Below, piece by piece: positions 43,868-52,446 of a stretch of DNA of 64,000 nt. The position numbers and the translations under genes were made by a program. The stretch lies in the NCBI RefSeq assembly GCF_002916655.1, contig NZ_PPSM01000066.1:79507-143506 (forward strand). The letters are read 5' to 3'. Source of the stretch: Novosphingobium sp. HII-3. GTDB lineage: Bacteria > Pseudomonadota > Alphaproteobacteria > Sphingomonadales > Sphingomonadaceae. Under the pieces are notes generated by a model that was not told the DNA's origin, did no database searches, and was given only the letters and a program-made list of their open reading frames with translations. Numbering within the stretch: position 1 is the first letter of the stretch; each line of letters opens with the position of its first letter.

Positions 43868-44866
43868 ATGAGCCAGACCTTAGAAAACAGGGCCAAGCCC
43901 GACGCCGCCACCCAGCTCGACATCTACCGGCGGATGATCCGCATCGAACGCAACGATGACTTCACCCGGCAGCAGATCCGCCGCGGCCGTATTACGGCGC
44001 CGTACTACTCCGCACGCGGGCAGGAGTGCATTCCTTCCGCCATTTCCGTGCTTCTGAACGACGACGACAAGATCTGCACGATCTACCGCGGCATCCATGA
44101 CATGGTCGCCAAAGACATGCCGCTGCGTCCTCTCTGGGCGGAGATTTGCGGCCGCGTAGACGGCACGTGCAAGGGCAAGGGCGGCCCCATGCACCTCACT
44201 CATCCGGAAACGGGCGTGATGGTCACCACAGGCATCGTCGGCTCATCGATGCCGATCGCGAATGGTTTCGGCTGGGCTTCGCTTCTGGACGGTACCAAGC
44301 AAGTCACGGTCGCCTACTTCGGCGATGGCGCCAGCAACATCGGCGCGTTCCACGAAGCGCTGAACCTCGCCTCCGTGTGGAAGCTGCCGGTGATCTTCGT
44401 CTGCCAGAACAACGGCTTCGCGGAACACACGCGCTATGAAAACGGTACGGCCGTCGATCTGATCTCGAAGCGGGCGATCGGGTACGGGATGCCGGGGTAC
44501 ACGGTCGACGGTAACGACCCGCTCGACGTCTACGCTCATGCTCACGCAGCCATCGAACGGGCACGTGCGGGTGAGGGGCCTACCCTGCTGGAGTGCAAGA
44601 CCTTCCGCTTCATGGGGCACGTCTTTGGCGACAACGACGCCTACATGTCGAAGGAGGAGAAGGCTGCGGCGATGGACGCGGATCCCCTCCCGCGTTTTCG
44701 CCAGAAGCTTATCGACGATGGCATCGCTACCGCCGAGCAGCTTGATGAACTGACCACCAGAATCGAAGCCGAGGTCACTGACGCCATCGAGTTCGCCATG
44801 GCCTGTGAATACCCGTCCGACGACGAACTGCGTCGGGACGTCTTCGCCGAGGAGATACCGGCATGA
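43868..44866 (+). CDS. Thiamine-dependent 2-oxo acid dehydrogenase E1 alpha (AcoA/PdhA-like)
   Basis: This 332-residue alpha subunit binds thiamine diphosphate and decarboxylates a 2-oxo acid or cleaves a diketone. The TPP motif runs from GDG at 152-154 to QNN near 182; RGIHDMVAKD and KGGPMHLT contain the usual loop and phosphorylation-site-like regions. The frame opens at 43724, but ATG 43868 has the GGAGAGGAAC site. Its stop overlaps the beta subunit start by 4 bases. No E2 or E3 gene is nearby. Confidence 0.9.
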   Translation: MSQTLENRAKPDAATQLDIYRRMIRIERNDDFTRQQIRRGRITAPYYSARGQECIPSAISVLLNDDDKICTIYRGIHDMVAKDMPLRPLWAEICGRVDGTCKGKGGPMHLTHPETGVMVTTGIVGSSMPIANGFGWASLLDGTKQVTVAYFGDGASNIGAFHEALNLASVWKLPVIFVCQNNGFAEHTRYENGTAVDLISKRAIGYGMPGYTVDGNDPLDVYAHAHAAIERARAGEGPTLLECKTFRFMGHVFGDNDAYMSKEEKAAAMDADPLPRFRQKLIDDGIATAEQLDELTTRIEAEVTDAIEFAMACEYPSDDELRRDVFAEEIPA

Positions 44867-45885
44867 GCACTGAAACGCTTGAAGCTCCCGTCGTCGAGAC
44901 GGTGAAGATGAATGGCCTGCAGGCCATCAACGCCGCGCTGATGGAGGCCATGGAGGCCGATCCCAAGGTGCTGGTGCTGGGTGAAGACATCGCCGACAAC
45001 GAAGGCGGCGGCGTGGTGGGCGTCACTCGCGGGCTTTCAACCAGGTTTGGGACCATGCGGGTTCGCTCGACGCCGATTTCCGAGCAGGCGATCATGGGCG
45101 CCGCGATCGGCGCCGCCATGGCCGGCTACAAGCCTGTAGCCGAAATCATGCTGATGAACTTCACGACCGTTGCCATGGACATGATCGTGAACCATGCCGC
45201 GAAGCTTCGCTTCATGTCCGGTGGCCAGAGCCAGGTGCCACTGGTCATCCGTACCCTCACCGGTGCGGGCAACCAGACTGCCGGGCAGCACGCGGACTTC
45301 TACGAGGCATGGTTTGCCCATACTGCCGGTATCAAGGTCGTGATCCCATGGACGCCGGCCGACATGAAGGGGCTTTACCTTTCGGCCATCCAGGATCCCG
45401 ATCCGGTCATCATCGTCGAAAGCGGCAAGACGCTGTTCGTGCCGATGGACGTGCCGGTCGATCAGGGTGCCATCCCGCTCGGCAAGGCAAACGTTGTGGT
45501 GCCGGGAACGGACCTGACGATCGTATCGTATGGTCAGATGATGTTTACCGTCATGCAGGCGGTAGAGGAACTGACTGCGGCCGGCGTGTCCGTCGAAGTG
45601 GTCGACCTGCGGACCATCTCGCCCTGGGACAAACAGGCTGTCCTGGCCTCGGCAGAGAAGACCGGGCGCCTGCTGGTGGTCCACGAAGCGGGTCGCAACT
45701 TCGGCCCCGGTGCGGAAATTGCCGCCACCGTGCAGGAGGAGCTCTTTGGCAAGCTGAAGGCGCCCGTCGGCCGCCTGGGCGCGCCTTACTGCGCCGTGCC
45801 TTTCGCGAAGAAGCTGGAAGACGCCTATCTGGTCCAGCCGCCCGAGATTGTGGCGGAAGTGAAGCGCCTGCTCGCCATCGGGTAA
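44863..45885 (+). CDS. Thiamine-dependent 2-oxo acid dehydrogenase E1 beta
   Basis: This 340-residue transketolase-type beta subunit partners the alpha subunit upstream. It has INAALMEAMEADPKVLVLGEDI, TPISEQAIMGAAIGAAMAG, and the C-terminal domain DLRTISPWDKQAVLASAEKTGRLL is split in the usual way with VHEAGRNFGPG. The 4-base overlap with E1 alpha indicates coupled translation. The substrate is unknown, as acetoin, pyruvate and branched-chain enzymes share these features. Confidence 0.92.
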   Translation: MSTETLEAPVVETVKMNGLQAINAALMEAMEADPKVLVLGEDIADNEGGGVVGVTRGLSTRFGTMRVRSTPISEQAIMGAAIGAAMAGYKPVAEIMLMNFTTVAMDMIVNHAAKLRFMSGGQSQVPLVIRTLTGAGNQTAGQHADFYEAWFAHTAGIKVVIPWTPADMKGLYLSAIQDPDPVIIVESGKTLFVPMDVPVDQGAIPLGKANVVVPGTDLTIVSYGQMMFTVMQAVEELTAAGVSVEVVDLRTISPWDKQAVLASAEKTGRLLVVHEAGRNFGPGAEIAATVQEELFGKLKAPVGRLGAPYCAVPFAKKLEDAYLVQPPEIVAEVKRLLAIG

Positions 45886-45890
45886 AAGCC

Positions 45891-45916
45891 CAAGGCCACA
45901 GTTCCTGCGGGCCTTG
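45891..45916 (+). terminator. Hairpin after the E1 beta gene
   Basis: CAAGGCC (45891-45897) pairs exactly with GGCCTTG (45910-45916) around a 12-base loop, 5 bases after the stop. Only TT follows, so termination strength is uncertain; it may also serve the convergent CDF gene. Confidence 0.4.
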
Positions 45917-45991
45917 TTCATGACATGTGGCATTCCAGGCGCGGTCTGGGGTGCCGCATTGTCACTGTTGTGTGCTGCCGCGCCAGCGCAG

Positions 45992-46927
45992 TCAGCCGAC
46001 GACGGCCTGCTCCCGCTTCTCGGGACGAATGTAGATCGATGAGATTTTGGGTGAGAGCGCTTTCATGCGCGCCTCCAGATCCTCGATCACGGTTTCGGCC
46101 TCGCCCATCGAAAGCTCGTCGACGAAATCGGCGCTAATGGCGACGAAGACGGAATTCGGCGCGGTATGAACCGTGCGGACATGATTGACGGCGGTGATGC
46201 AGGCGGTGTCATCCATCAGTGCCCGCAGACTGGCGATGAGCGCCGGGTCAGCCGCCTCGCCGATCAGAAGGCCTTTCGATTCACGTGCAAGGAGTACCGC
46301 GACTGCGGCCAGGATCAGACCGATCACGACGGAGGCCGCCCCGTCAAGGCGGGCGTCCGCGAAGTACCCGCTGGCCCAGATGCCGGCGGCAGCAATCACA
46401 AGGCCGAGCAATGCGGCGCTGTCTTCGAAAAGGACGATGAAGCCGGCAGGATCCTTGGAACGATGTATCGCCTGCCACCAGCCCTGACCGTCGAGTCGGC
46501 CGCTGAACTCCTTGACGGCGATGGCCCATGAAGCGCCTTCCATCAGGAAGGCCGCTCCTAACACGATGTAGCTGAGCGTCGGGTCGTCGATAGGATGAGG
46601 ATCCTGGATGTGGACGATGCCTTCGTAAACGGAGATCCCCGCACCGCCCGCAAAGATCAGGATCGCAACGACAAAGGCCCAGAAATACAGCTCTCGTCCA
46701 TAGCCGAAAGGGTGGGCAGCGTCAGGTGCACGCTTGCCGCGCTTCTGTCCGTACAGAAGAAGCACCTGGTTGCCACTGTCCACAAGGGAGTGAACCCCCT
46801 CGGTCGCCATTGCGGACGAGCCGCTTATTCCCGCCGCCGCGAACTTGGCAATCGCTATGCCTAAGTTAGCCGCGAATGCGCCATAGAGGACGATGTTCTC
46901 ACGGATGTGTCCCAGAGTCTTGGCCAT
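45992..46927 (-). CDS. Cation diffusion facilitator family transporter
   Basis: This roughly 311-residue CDF transporter has about six membrane helices and a C-terminal cytoplasmic domain (HVRTVHTAPNSVFVAISADF). Helix 2 has GVHSLVDSGNQ with the usual HxxxD pair, but helix 5 reads VLFEDSAALLG, so the second site keeps Asp and lacks His. That pattern resembles the SLC30A9 (ZnT9)-like branch rather than FieF. It should move a divalent metal in exchange for protons. It is the last gene of a reverse unit behind two acyl-CoA dehydrogenases, 74 bases downstream. Confidence 0.87.
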   Translation of the reverse strand: MAKTLGHIRENIVLYGAFAANLGIAIAKFAAAGISGSSAMATEGVHSLVDSGNQVLLLYGQKRGKRAPDAAHPFGYGRELYFWAFVVAILIFAGGAGISVYEGIVHIQDPHPIDDPTLSYIVLGAAFLMEGASWAIAVKEFSGRLDGQGWWQAIHRSKDPAGFIVLFEDSAALLGLVIAAAGIWASGYFADARLDGAASVVIGLILAAVAVLLARESKGLLIGEAADPALIASLRALMDDTACITAVNHVRTVHTAPNSVFVAISADFVDELSMGEAETVIEDLEARMKALSPKISSIYIRPEKREQAVVG

Positions 46928-47001
46928 GATGCCCACAACGTTTCGACCCGCTTTTGTGTTGCGGGCCAACATCGTCGCTCAGCCAACTCAGGTCTGGTGG
47001 C

Positions 47002-48012
47002 TTAGCGCAAAGCCAGAGCCTCGCGTCCGACCCTCTCGTTCCAGAGGTCCGGCGATCCGCAGAGTTGCAGATTGAGCATGGCGCGTTTCATGAAGCGGTG
47101 GATGGGATGTTCCTCCGTCAGCCCAATGCCGCCGTGCAGCTGGATCGCCTCCTCTGTGACAAACGCGAAGACTTCTGCAGCGAGCGTCTTCGCCGCGGCA
47201 CACGCGGTGACGGGGGCTTGCGCGTCGCGCACCCCGCTCCACAGCAGGGCCTCAGCCACGGCCACTTGGGTTTTCATGTCAGCGGCGCGGTGCTTCAAGG
47301 CCTGGAACATGGCGATCGGCCGATCGAACTGTCGGCGCATCTTCATGTACTCGACCGTCAGATCAAGGGCCGCGTTCGCCGCTCCCAAACAGTCCGCCGC
47401 CAAGGCGAGATGCGCTTCGCAGGCAAGGGTGTCGTGGAGGGCCGACGCGCTCGCCGCATCGGTGAGCATCAGCGCAGGATCGGCTTCGTAGCCGTCAAGC
47501 ACAACATCGAAAAGGCGCCGGCTGGCATCCCAGATCGGCCGTTCATGCACCGTCACGCCGGCCGCATTCACAGGCACCAGGGCGTAGCCGCCCGGCAGCT
47601 TCGCCACCACGGCAGCCGCCATGTCGGCATCGAAGACGCCGCCGATCGTGCCCGAAAGCGTACCGTCGCCAGCGGCTTCCAGAGCTGCGGGAAGGAGGTG
47701 CAAGGGAGCGTACGCGCCCCCTGCCAGCCGCTCGACCCACTCGGAGCGACCCGCCATGCTGCTCGCCAGCACAGCCTGAAGGCCCAGTTGCGCGGGGATC
47801 AGAGGGGTGGTGGCCAGTACGCGGCCCATCTCGAAGTGGATCGCCGTTGAAGCCTCTCGCCCGAGGCCGAGGCCACCCGCGTTCTCGGGCAGGCGCACGA
47901 TCAGCCAGCCCATTTCCGTTACGAGCCGCCAGCTGTCGTCGCGTCCGGGGGAGAGCGCTTCAGCCGGGAAGGCCTTCTGGGCGGCGTCGGTGAGTTCGTT
48001 CAGTTCGATCAT
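47002..48012 (-). CDS. Acyl-CoA dehydrogenase, short subunit
   Basis: This 336-residue protein has the C-terminal half of an acyl-CoA dehydrogenase intact (YMKMRRQFDRPIAMFQALKH, and QLHGGIGLTEEHP), where the Arg-Gln-Phe and Gln contact FAD. The middle beta-domain lacks the usual substrate/FAD motif GFSEPxAGSD. This suits the partner role in a two-gene alpha2beta2 enzyme as known for steroid side-chain degradation. ATG 48012 lies 14 bases after the stop of the long subunit, so the two are co-expressed. Confidence 0.87.
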   Translation of the reverse strand: MIELNELTDAAQKAFPAEALSPGRDDSWRLVTEMGWLIVRLPENAGGLGLGREASTAIHFEMGRVLATTPLIPAQLGLQAVLASSMAGRSEWVERLAGGAYAPLHLLPAALEAAGDGTLSGTIGGVFDADMAAAVVAKLPGGYALVPVNAAGVTVHERPIWDASRRLFDVVLDGYEADPALMLTDAASASALHDTLACEAHLALAADCLGAANAALDLTVEYMKMRRQFDRPIAMFQALKHRAADMKTQVAVAEALLWSGVRDAQAPVTACAAAKTLAAEVFAFVTEEAIQLHGGIGLTEEHPIHRFMKRAMLNLQLCGSPDLWNERVGREALALR

Positions 48013-48026
48013 GCCAGAGTACGTCC

Positions 48027-49208
48027 TTATGCCACCCAGGCTTTGGGTTCGCGGGGCATGTCGAGCATGCGTTCGGCGATGATGTTGCGCTGCACTTCCT
48101 CGCTGCCGCCGGCGATCGTCCACGCATAGGAGTTCATGAAATCCGCCATCCAGTTGCCGGTGTTGAGGTCACCGAAGGTGATCGGCGCGATGTACTGCTC
48201 CTCGACCCCGCCAAGGCGCAGGCCAAGCTTGGAATAGGCCCTCAGCGCACGGCTGTAGCTGTTCTTGACGATGGAGGCGTCGCCGACACGCTCGATACCG
48301 TTGATACGGTTGTCGAGGAACTGGTCGGCTATGGCGCAAACGGCGTCCACCTGCGTCACGAGATGCCCGAAGTCGCGAAGTACGCCTCGGTCTTCCTCAT
48401 GCTCATGGTCGCGGATCAGCTCCGCCACACGGCTCAAGGCGCCCCGCATGCGGTAGGAAAGCTCCATCAGTGTCAGCCCGCGTTCCGAGGCGAGGGTGGC
48501 CTGCGCAACGGCCCACCCTTTGCCTTCTTCGCCCACGCGCTCCGAAACCGGTATCTCCACATTATCGAGGAAGATTTCGGCAAACTCCTCGTCGCCCTGG
48601 ATCTGGTGGATCGGACGGACAGTGACGCCGGACGCCTGCATGTCCATGAGCAGGTACGTGATGCCGGCCTGCTTGGGGCCGTCGGAGGAGGTCCGGACCA
48701 GGAGCAGGCACTTGTCCGCGACTTGGGCCATGGTGGACCAGACCTTCTGGCCATTGACGACGTAGACGTCCCCCTTGCGTTCCGCGCGCGTCTTTATCGC
48801 CGCAAGATCCGAGCCGGCCCCCGGCTCCGAGAAACCCTGGCACCAGGTCTCACCTTCAAGGATGCGCGGGAGATAGCGCTCCTGCTGTTCAGTACTCGCG
48901 CACTCGTGAAGGGTCGCGAAGGCGTGATAGGTGGAGACGAATGACAGCAGCAGGCGCGGGCAATCCGCTTTCGCCAGTTCCTCGTAGATCACCTTCTGTT
49001 CGGCAAGGCTCCGGCCGCCCCCGGGAAATGCGGCCGGCCAATGCGGTATTGCGTAACCGGCCTTTACCAGCTTGCCGAACCAATCCCGCTGGGTACGGAC
49101 AAAGTCCTCCTGGGTGCGGCTGGTATCGCGCCACTCGGCAGGTGCCTCGGCGGCGAGGAAGGCGCGCACTTCACTGCGCAGCGCGTCGAGATCGGGCTTG
49201 TCAGTCAT
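48027..49208 (-). CDS. Acyl-CoA dehydrogenase, long subunit
   Basis: This 393-residue subunit has the N-terminal helical domain and the middle domain motif GFSEPGAGSDLAAIKT plus VNGQKVWSTMAQVADKCLLLVRT in normal form. Its C-terminal domain lacks the RxQFGxPIxxxQ FAD-contact motif, which the short partner supplies. SERG near residue 245 could provide the catalytic base, which is uncertain. ATG 49208 follows GGAGGTG; an ATG at 49220 overlaps that site. It lies 68 bases behind the Rieske ferredoxin gene in the same direction. Confidence 0.88.
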   Translation of the reverse strand: MTDKPDLDALRSEVRAFLAAEAPAEWRDTSRTQEDFVRTQRDWFGKLVKAGYAIPHWPAAFPGGGRSLAEQKVIYEELAKADCPRLLLSFVSTYHAFATLHECASTEQQERYLPRILEGETWCQGFSEPGAGSDLAAIKTRAERKGDVYVVNGQKVWSTMAQVADKCLLLVRTSSDGPKQAGITYLLMDMQASGVTVRPIHQIQGDEEFAEIFLDNVEIPVSERVGEEGKGWAVAQATLASERGLTLMELSYRMRGALSRVAELIRDHEHEEDRGVLRDFGHLVTQVDAVCAIADQFLDNRINGIERVGDASIVKNSYSRALRAYSKLGLRLGGVEEQYIAPITFGDLNTGNWMADFMNSYAWTIAGGSEEVQRNIIAERMLDMPREPKAWVA

Positions 49209-49276
49209 GCACACCTCCAAGCATGCCGACCGAACACTCGTCCAGAACCCGCGGTACGCGCAGGCGATATCGCGGC

Positions 49277-49591
49277 TTAGACCGCCACCTCGATGACGTC
49301 GTCCGTCACCCGAACCTCATAAGTGTCGATAGGCATCGTAGCGGGCGGATTGATGGGATTGCCCGTCTCCAGGTCAAAGCGGGCTCCGTGGACCGGGCAG
49401 GATATCCAGCCGGCCCGCACACGGCCGCACTCAAGCGTTTCGTACGCGTGGCTGCACAAGTTGCGTATCGCGAAGATGCGATCCTTCGCGCCGACGAGGA
49501 TCACGCTGATCCCGTTCACTTCGACCACCTTCTTGGTTCCCTGGGGAACCTCTTCGAGCCTTGCCACCGCGGCGAATGCTTTGTCGGTCAT
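49277..49591 (-). CDS. Rieske-type [2Fe-2S] ferredoxin
   Basis: This 104-residue soluble Rieske ferredoxin has cluster ligands Cys46, His48, Cys65 and His68 in CSHAYETLECG and SCPVHGARF. Such ferredoxins pass electrons to Rieske non-haem oxygenases or cytochrome P450s. No oxygenase gene is in the window. It is the first gene of the reverse unit with the two acyl-CoA dehydrogenases and diverges from the second KstD-like gene. Confidence 0.92.
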   Translation of the reverse strand: MTDKAFAAVARLEEVPQGTKKVVEVNGISVILVGAKDRIFAIRNLCSHAYETLECGRVRAGWISCPVHGARFDLETGNPINPPATMPIDTYEVRVTDDVIEVAV

Positions 49592-49774
49592 GGTACCGCG
49601 TTCATCCTCCCATTTCTTTCATGCCTGCGTCGCCGGCCGGAGCCGCGCAAGCGCTTCGCCTCTGCCAGAGCAGGGCCAAGCAACCCGCAGTACCCCGGCG
49701 GTCATTTCCAGCGCAAGCCGCGAGCGCGATAACCCGACGAAAGATCTGCATCATCGGTCGGGGAGAGACAGCGC
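49592..49774. promoter_or_regulatory. 183-bp divergent region between Rieske ferredoxin and KstD-like gene
   Basis: This shared control region lies between two oppositely directed catabolic units. A GGGGAGAG ribosome site lies just before the GTG at 49775. No clear operator repeat was recognised by eye. Confidence 0.3.
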
Positions 49775-51523
49775 GTGACCATTGCCGAGAGCTTCGACGT
49801 CGTGGTGGTGGGATCCGGGGCTGCTGGCGCCATGGCAGCGCTGCGAAGCGCCGATCACGGGCTGAAGGTGCTGATCGTGGAACAGGCGCAGAAGTTTGGC
49901 GGCACATCCGCCACATCGGGCGGCGTCATGTGGATCCCCAATCATGGCCTCGACGGCAATGGCGATGACACGCGGGACAGCGCGCTGCAGTACCTGGACG
50001 CGACGATCGGCGTTCCGGTGAACCGGCATCGCCTGGAAGCCTACGTGGACGAAGCGCCCAGGATGCTGGCGTACCTGAGATCGACCGGCGTGTCGTTCCT
50101 GTCGGCGGCATGGCCGGATTACTTTCCAGATCGGCCCGGTGCGCGTGCCGATCGTTCGGTGGTCGTCCCCACCTTCGACGGCCGGCGGCTGGGCGACCGG
50201 CGCTACGCCCTGATGCGCGAGCAGTACAACCGCTTCAAGCTCTTCGGACGGTACGCCATGGACCTGACGGAGACATTCGCCCTGATGATGCAATCGAAGG
50301 GCTGGCGCACGGTGGCCGGCAGGATGATCGGTCGGTACTGGCTGGACCGGCAAACCCGCAGGATTTCGCACCGGGATCGCCGCTTCACGCAAGGGGCGGC
50401 GCTGATGGGTGCGACGTATGAACAGGTCTTCGCACGCGGGGTCGAACTCCGGTTGGAAACGAAGCTTGAGCGCTTGCTGGTGAACGACCAGGGAGAGGTG
50501 ACCGGGCTGGAAGTCTCCAATTTCGGCCGAAGGTACAGCCTCGAAGCGCGCCATGGGGTAGTGTTGGCTGCAGGCGGGTTCGAGTGGAACCAGGAACTGC
50601 GTGATCGCTTCTATCCCGTGCCCGGGCTGACCCGGCACTCCTCCACCCCGGAAGACGGAAACTGCGGAGAGGCGCTGATCGCCGCTGAGAAGCTCGGTGC
50701 GAGCACCGAGCATACGGAGCAGGGCTGGTGGATCCCGACCATGACGCTCCCGATGAAGGGTGCTTCGAACTTCCATGAGATACATCAGGCCGCTTTCGAC
50801 GTCGGCAGACCGTGGAGTGTCGTCGTCAACCGCCGGGGCGTCCGGTTCGTGGACGAGGCCTGCGGCTATGACCAGTTCGGGCAGGCGATGGTGCGCGATC
50901 ATCTCGAAACCGGCGCCATCATGCCGTGCTGGCTGATCTTCGATGCGAAGTTCCGCCGCAAGTTCAGCGCAGGCGGCCTGATGCCGACCGTGCATACGCC
51001 TGAAAAGAAGGTCCCGGCCGATTGGTGGGATCACTATATCTTCAAGGCAGACACAATCGAGGACCTTGCGCGAAAGATAAGCCTGCCGGTCGGCGCCGTG
51101 GCACGGACCGTCGCCAACATGAACGCCTACGCGGCGTCCGGCGTCGACCCCGAATTCGGACGGGGGATGAACGCCTATGACCGGATGTTCGGCGATCCGG
51201 CCTCAACGCCGAACCCGAACCTGGGACCGATCGATACAGCCCCGTTCTACGCCGTGCCCATCAACAACGGCGATCTCGGCACCAAGGGGGGGCTTCGCTG
51301 CGATGCGCAGGCGCGGGTGCTGGATGGAGCCGGCAATGCGATCCCCGGCCTCTATGCAGCGGGCAACAATGCCGCCTCTCCTTTCGGCGACACCTATCCC
51401 GGCGCCGGCGCCACGATCGGGCCGGCGATGACCTTTGGTTATGTGGCCGCCAATGCTATCGCCGAACGGGTATCCAGTCAGCGGACGGCGCCTCACACAG
51501 CGTGCGCGGAAGCCGCGATCTGA
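49775..51523 (+). CDS. FAD-dependent dehydrogenase, 3-ketosteroid dehydrogenase-like (second copy)
   Basis: This 582-residue flavoprotein has VVVGSGAAGAMAALR and VEQAQKFGGTSATSGG at the FAD-binding start, and FYAVPINNGDLGTKGG with YPGAGATIGPAMTFGY at the end, all typical of the KstD family. GTG 49775 follows GGGGAGAG and gives the family N-terminus. It is the second such enzyme in the window and shares the architecture but not close identity of the first, so they are probably specialised for different substrates or positions. SDR and dehydrogenase genes follow in the same direction. Confidence 0.88.
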   Translation: MTIAESFDVVVVGSGAAGAMAALRSADHGLKVLIVEQAQKFGGTSATSGGVMWIPNHGLDGNGDDTRDSALQYLDATIGVPVNRHRLEAYVDEAPRMLAYLRSTGVSFLSAAWPDYFPDRPGARADRSVVVPTFDGRRLGDRRYALMREQYNRFKLFGRYAMDLTETFALMMQSKGWRTVAGRMIGRYWLDRQTRRISHRDRRFTQGAALMGATYEQVFARGVELRLETKLERLLVNDQGEVTGLEVSNFGRRYSLEARHGVVLAAGGFEWNQELRDRFYPVPGLTRHSSTPEDGNCGEALIAAEKLGASTEHTEQGWWIPTMTLPMKGASNFHEIHQAAFDVGRPWSVVVNRRGVRFVDEACGYDQFGQAMVRDHLETGAIMPCWLIFDAKFRRKFSAGGLMPTVHTPEKKVPADWWDHYIFKADTIEDLARKISLPVGAVARTVANMNAYAASGVDPEFGRGMNAYDRMFGDPASTPNPNLGPIDTAPFYAVPINNGDLGTKGGLRCDAQARVLDGAGNAIPGLYAAGNNAASPFGDTYPGAGATIGPAMTFGYVAANAIAERVSSQRTAPHTACAEAAI

Positions 51524-51572
51524 CAGGACAAGGGACGCCATCCCGTCCCGGGATGACGGGGAGGGTTGAGAC

Positions 51573-52346
51573 ATGAAGGGTAAAGTAGCGGTCGTCACCG
51601 GAGCGGCCGGCGGCATCGGAGAAGCGATCGTGCGCGCGCTCGGGGCACGCGGCGTGAAGGTGATGGGCACCGGGCGCAATGCCGCGAAGCTGGCCACCCT
51701 CAAGGCGGCACTGGATGGAACGGCCGCCTTCGATTTCATCGCGGCGGATGCCATCGCGGACGAAGCGCCGGACCGTATCGTGGAAGCCGCTATAGACCGG
51801 TTCGGACGGCTGGATGTGCTCGTCAACAACGCAGGATCCTTCAACTTCGGTCCCGTAGACCAGACCACGGATGGGATGCTCGACGAGGTTCTCGGCATCT
51901 CACTGCGCGCGCCGTTTCGTCTGTGCCGCGCCGCGTTGCCGAAGATGGAGGCGGGGAGCTCGATCCTCTTTATCGGATCCACTTGGGGCATCTACGGAAC
52001 ACCGGGTGGCGGCGCCTACTCCATGGTGAAGGCGGGTCAGATCGGCCTCATGCAGACGATTGCTGCGGAATATGGGGCAAGGGGAATACGGTCGAATTAC
52101 ATCGCGCCGACAGTCGTGCGCACGGAAATGACCGACGCGTCCTGGGAACTCGACGTCTTTCGACGTAGCAACCATGAGCTGACCCCGCTGCAACGGGATT
52201 GCACCGCTGCCGACATCGGCAACATGGTTGCCTTCCTCGCCTCCGAGGAAGCGGGTTTCGTGACCGGACAGACGATTGCAGTGGACGGCGGCATTTCCAC
52301 CACGCGTTACGTGGCACCCGCTGCCCTCAACGCTTTGCGCCAGTAG
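51573..52346 (+). CDS. Short-chain dehydrogenase/reductase
   Basis: This 257-residue classical SDR has the cofactor motif VTGAAGGIGEA at 8-18, NNAG, the catalytic Ser in GSTWG, Tyr-Lys in YSMVKAG, and the C-terminal ITxDGG-like VDGG. It oxidises or reduces a hydroxyl/ketone with NAD(P). It follows the KstD-like gene by 49 bases and precedes an acyl-CoA dehydrogenase pair, so it should act in the same pathway. Confidence 0.92.
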   Translation: MKGKVAVVTGAAGGIGEAIVRALGARGVKVMGTGRNAAKLATLKAALDGTAAFDFIAADAIADEAPDRIVEAAIDRFGRLDVLVNNAGSFNFGPVDQTTDGMLDEVLGISLRAPFRLCRAALPKMEAGSSILFIGSTWGIYGTPGGGAYSMVKAGQIGLMQTIAAEYGARGIRSNYIAPTVVRTEMTDASWELDVFRRSNHELTPLQRDCTAADIGNMVAFLASEEAGFVTGQTIAVDGGISTTRYVAPAALNALRQ

Positions 52347-52354
52347 GGCCAGCG

Positions 52355-52374
52355 GCAATCGCACCCGCGATTGC
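52355..52374. repeat. Inverted repeat after the SDR gene
   Basis: GCAATCGC (52355-52362) and GCGATTGC (52367-52374) form a perfect 8-bp stem with a 4-base loop, 8 bases after the SDR stop. No T-run follows, so it may reduce rather than end transcription into the next genes. Confidence 0.45.
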
Positions 52375-52446
52375 GTCCCGGTGCCTGTTGTGGCGCCACC
52401 CCTCCTGCGCCTAACCAAGCGCTGAGAAGAGGAGGGCGCGGCCCCG

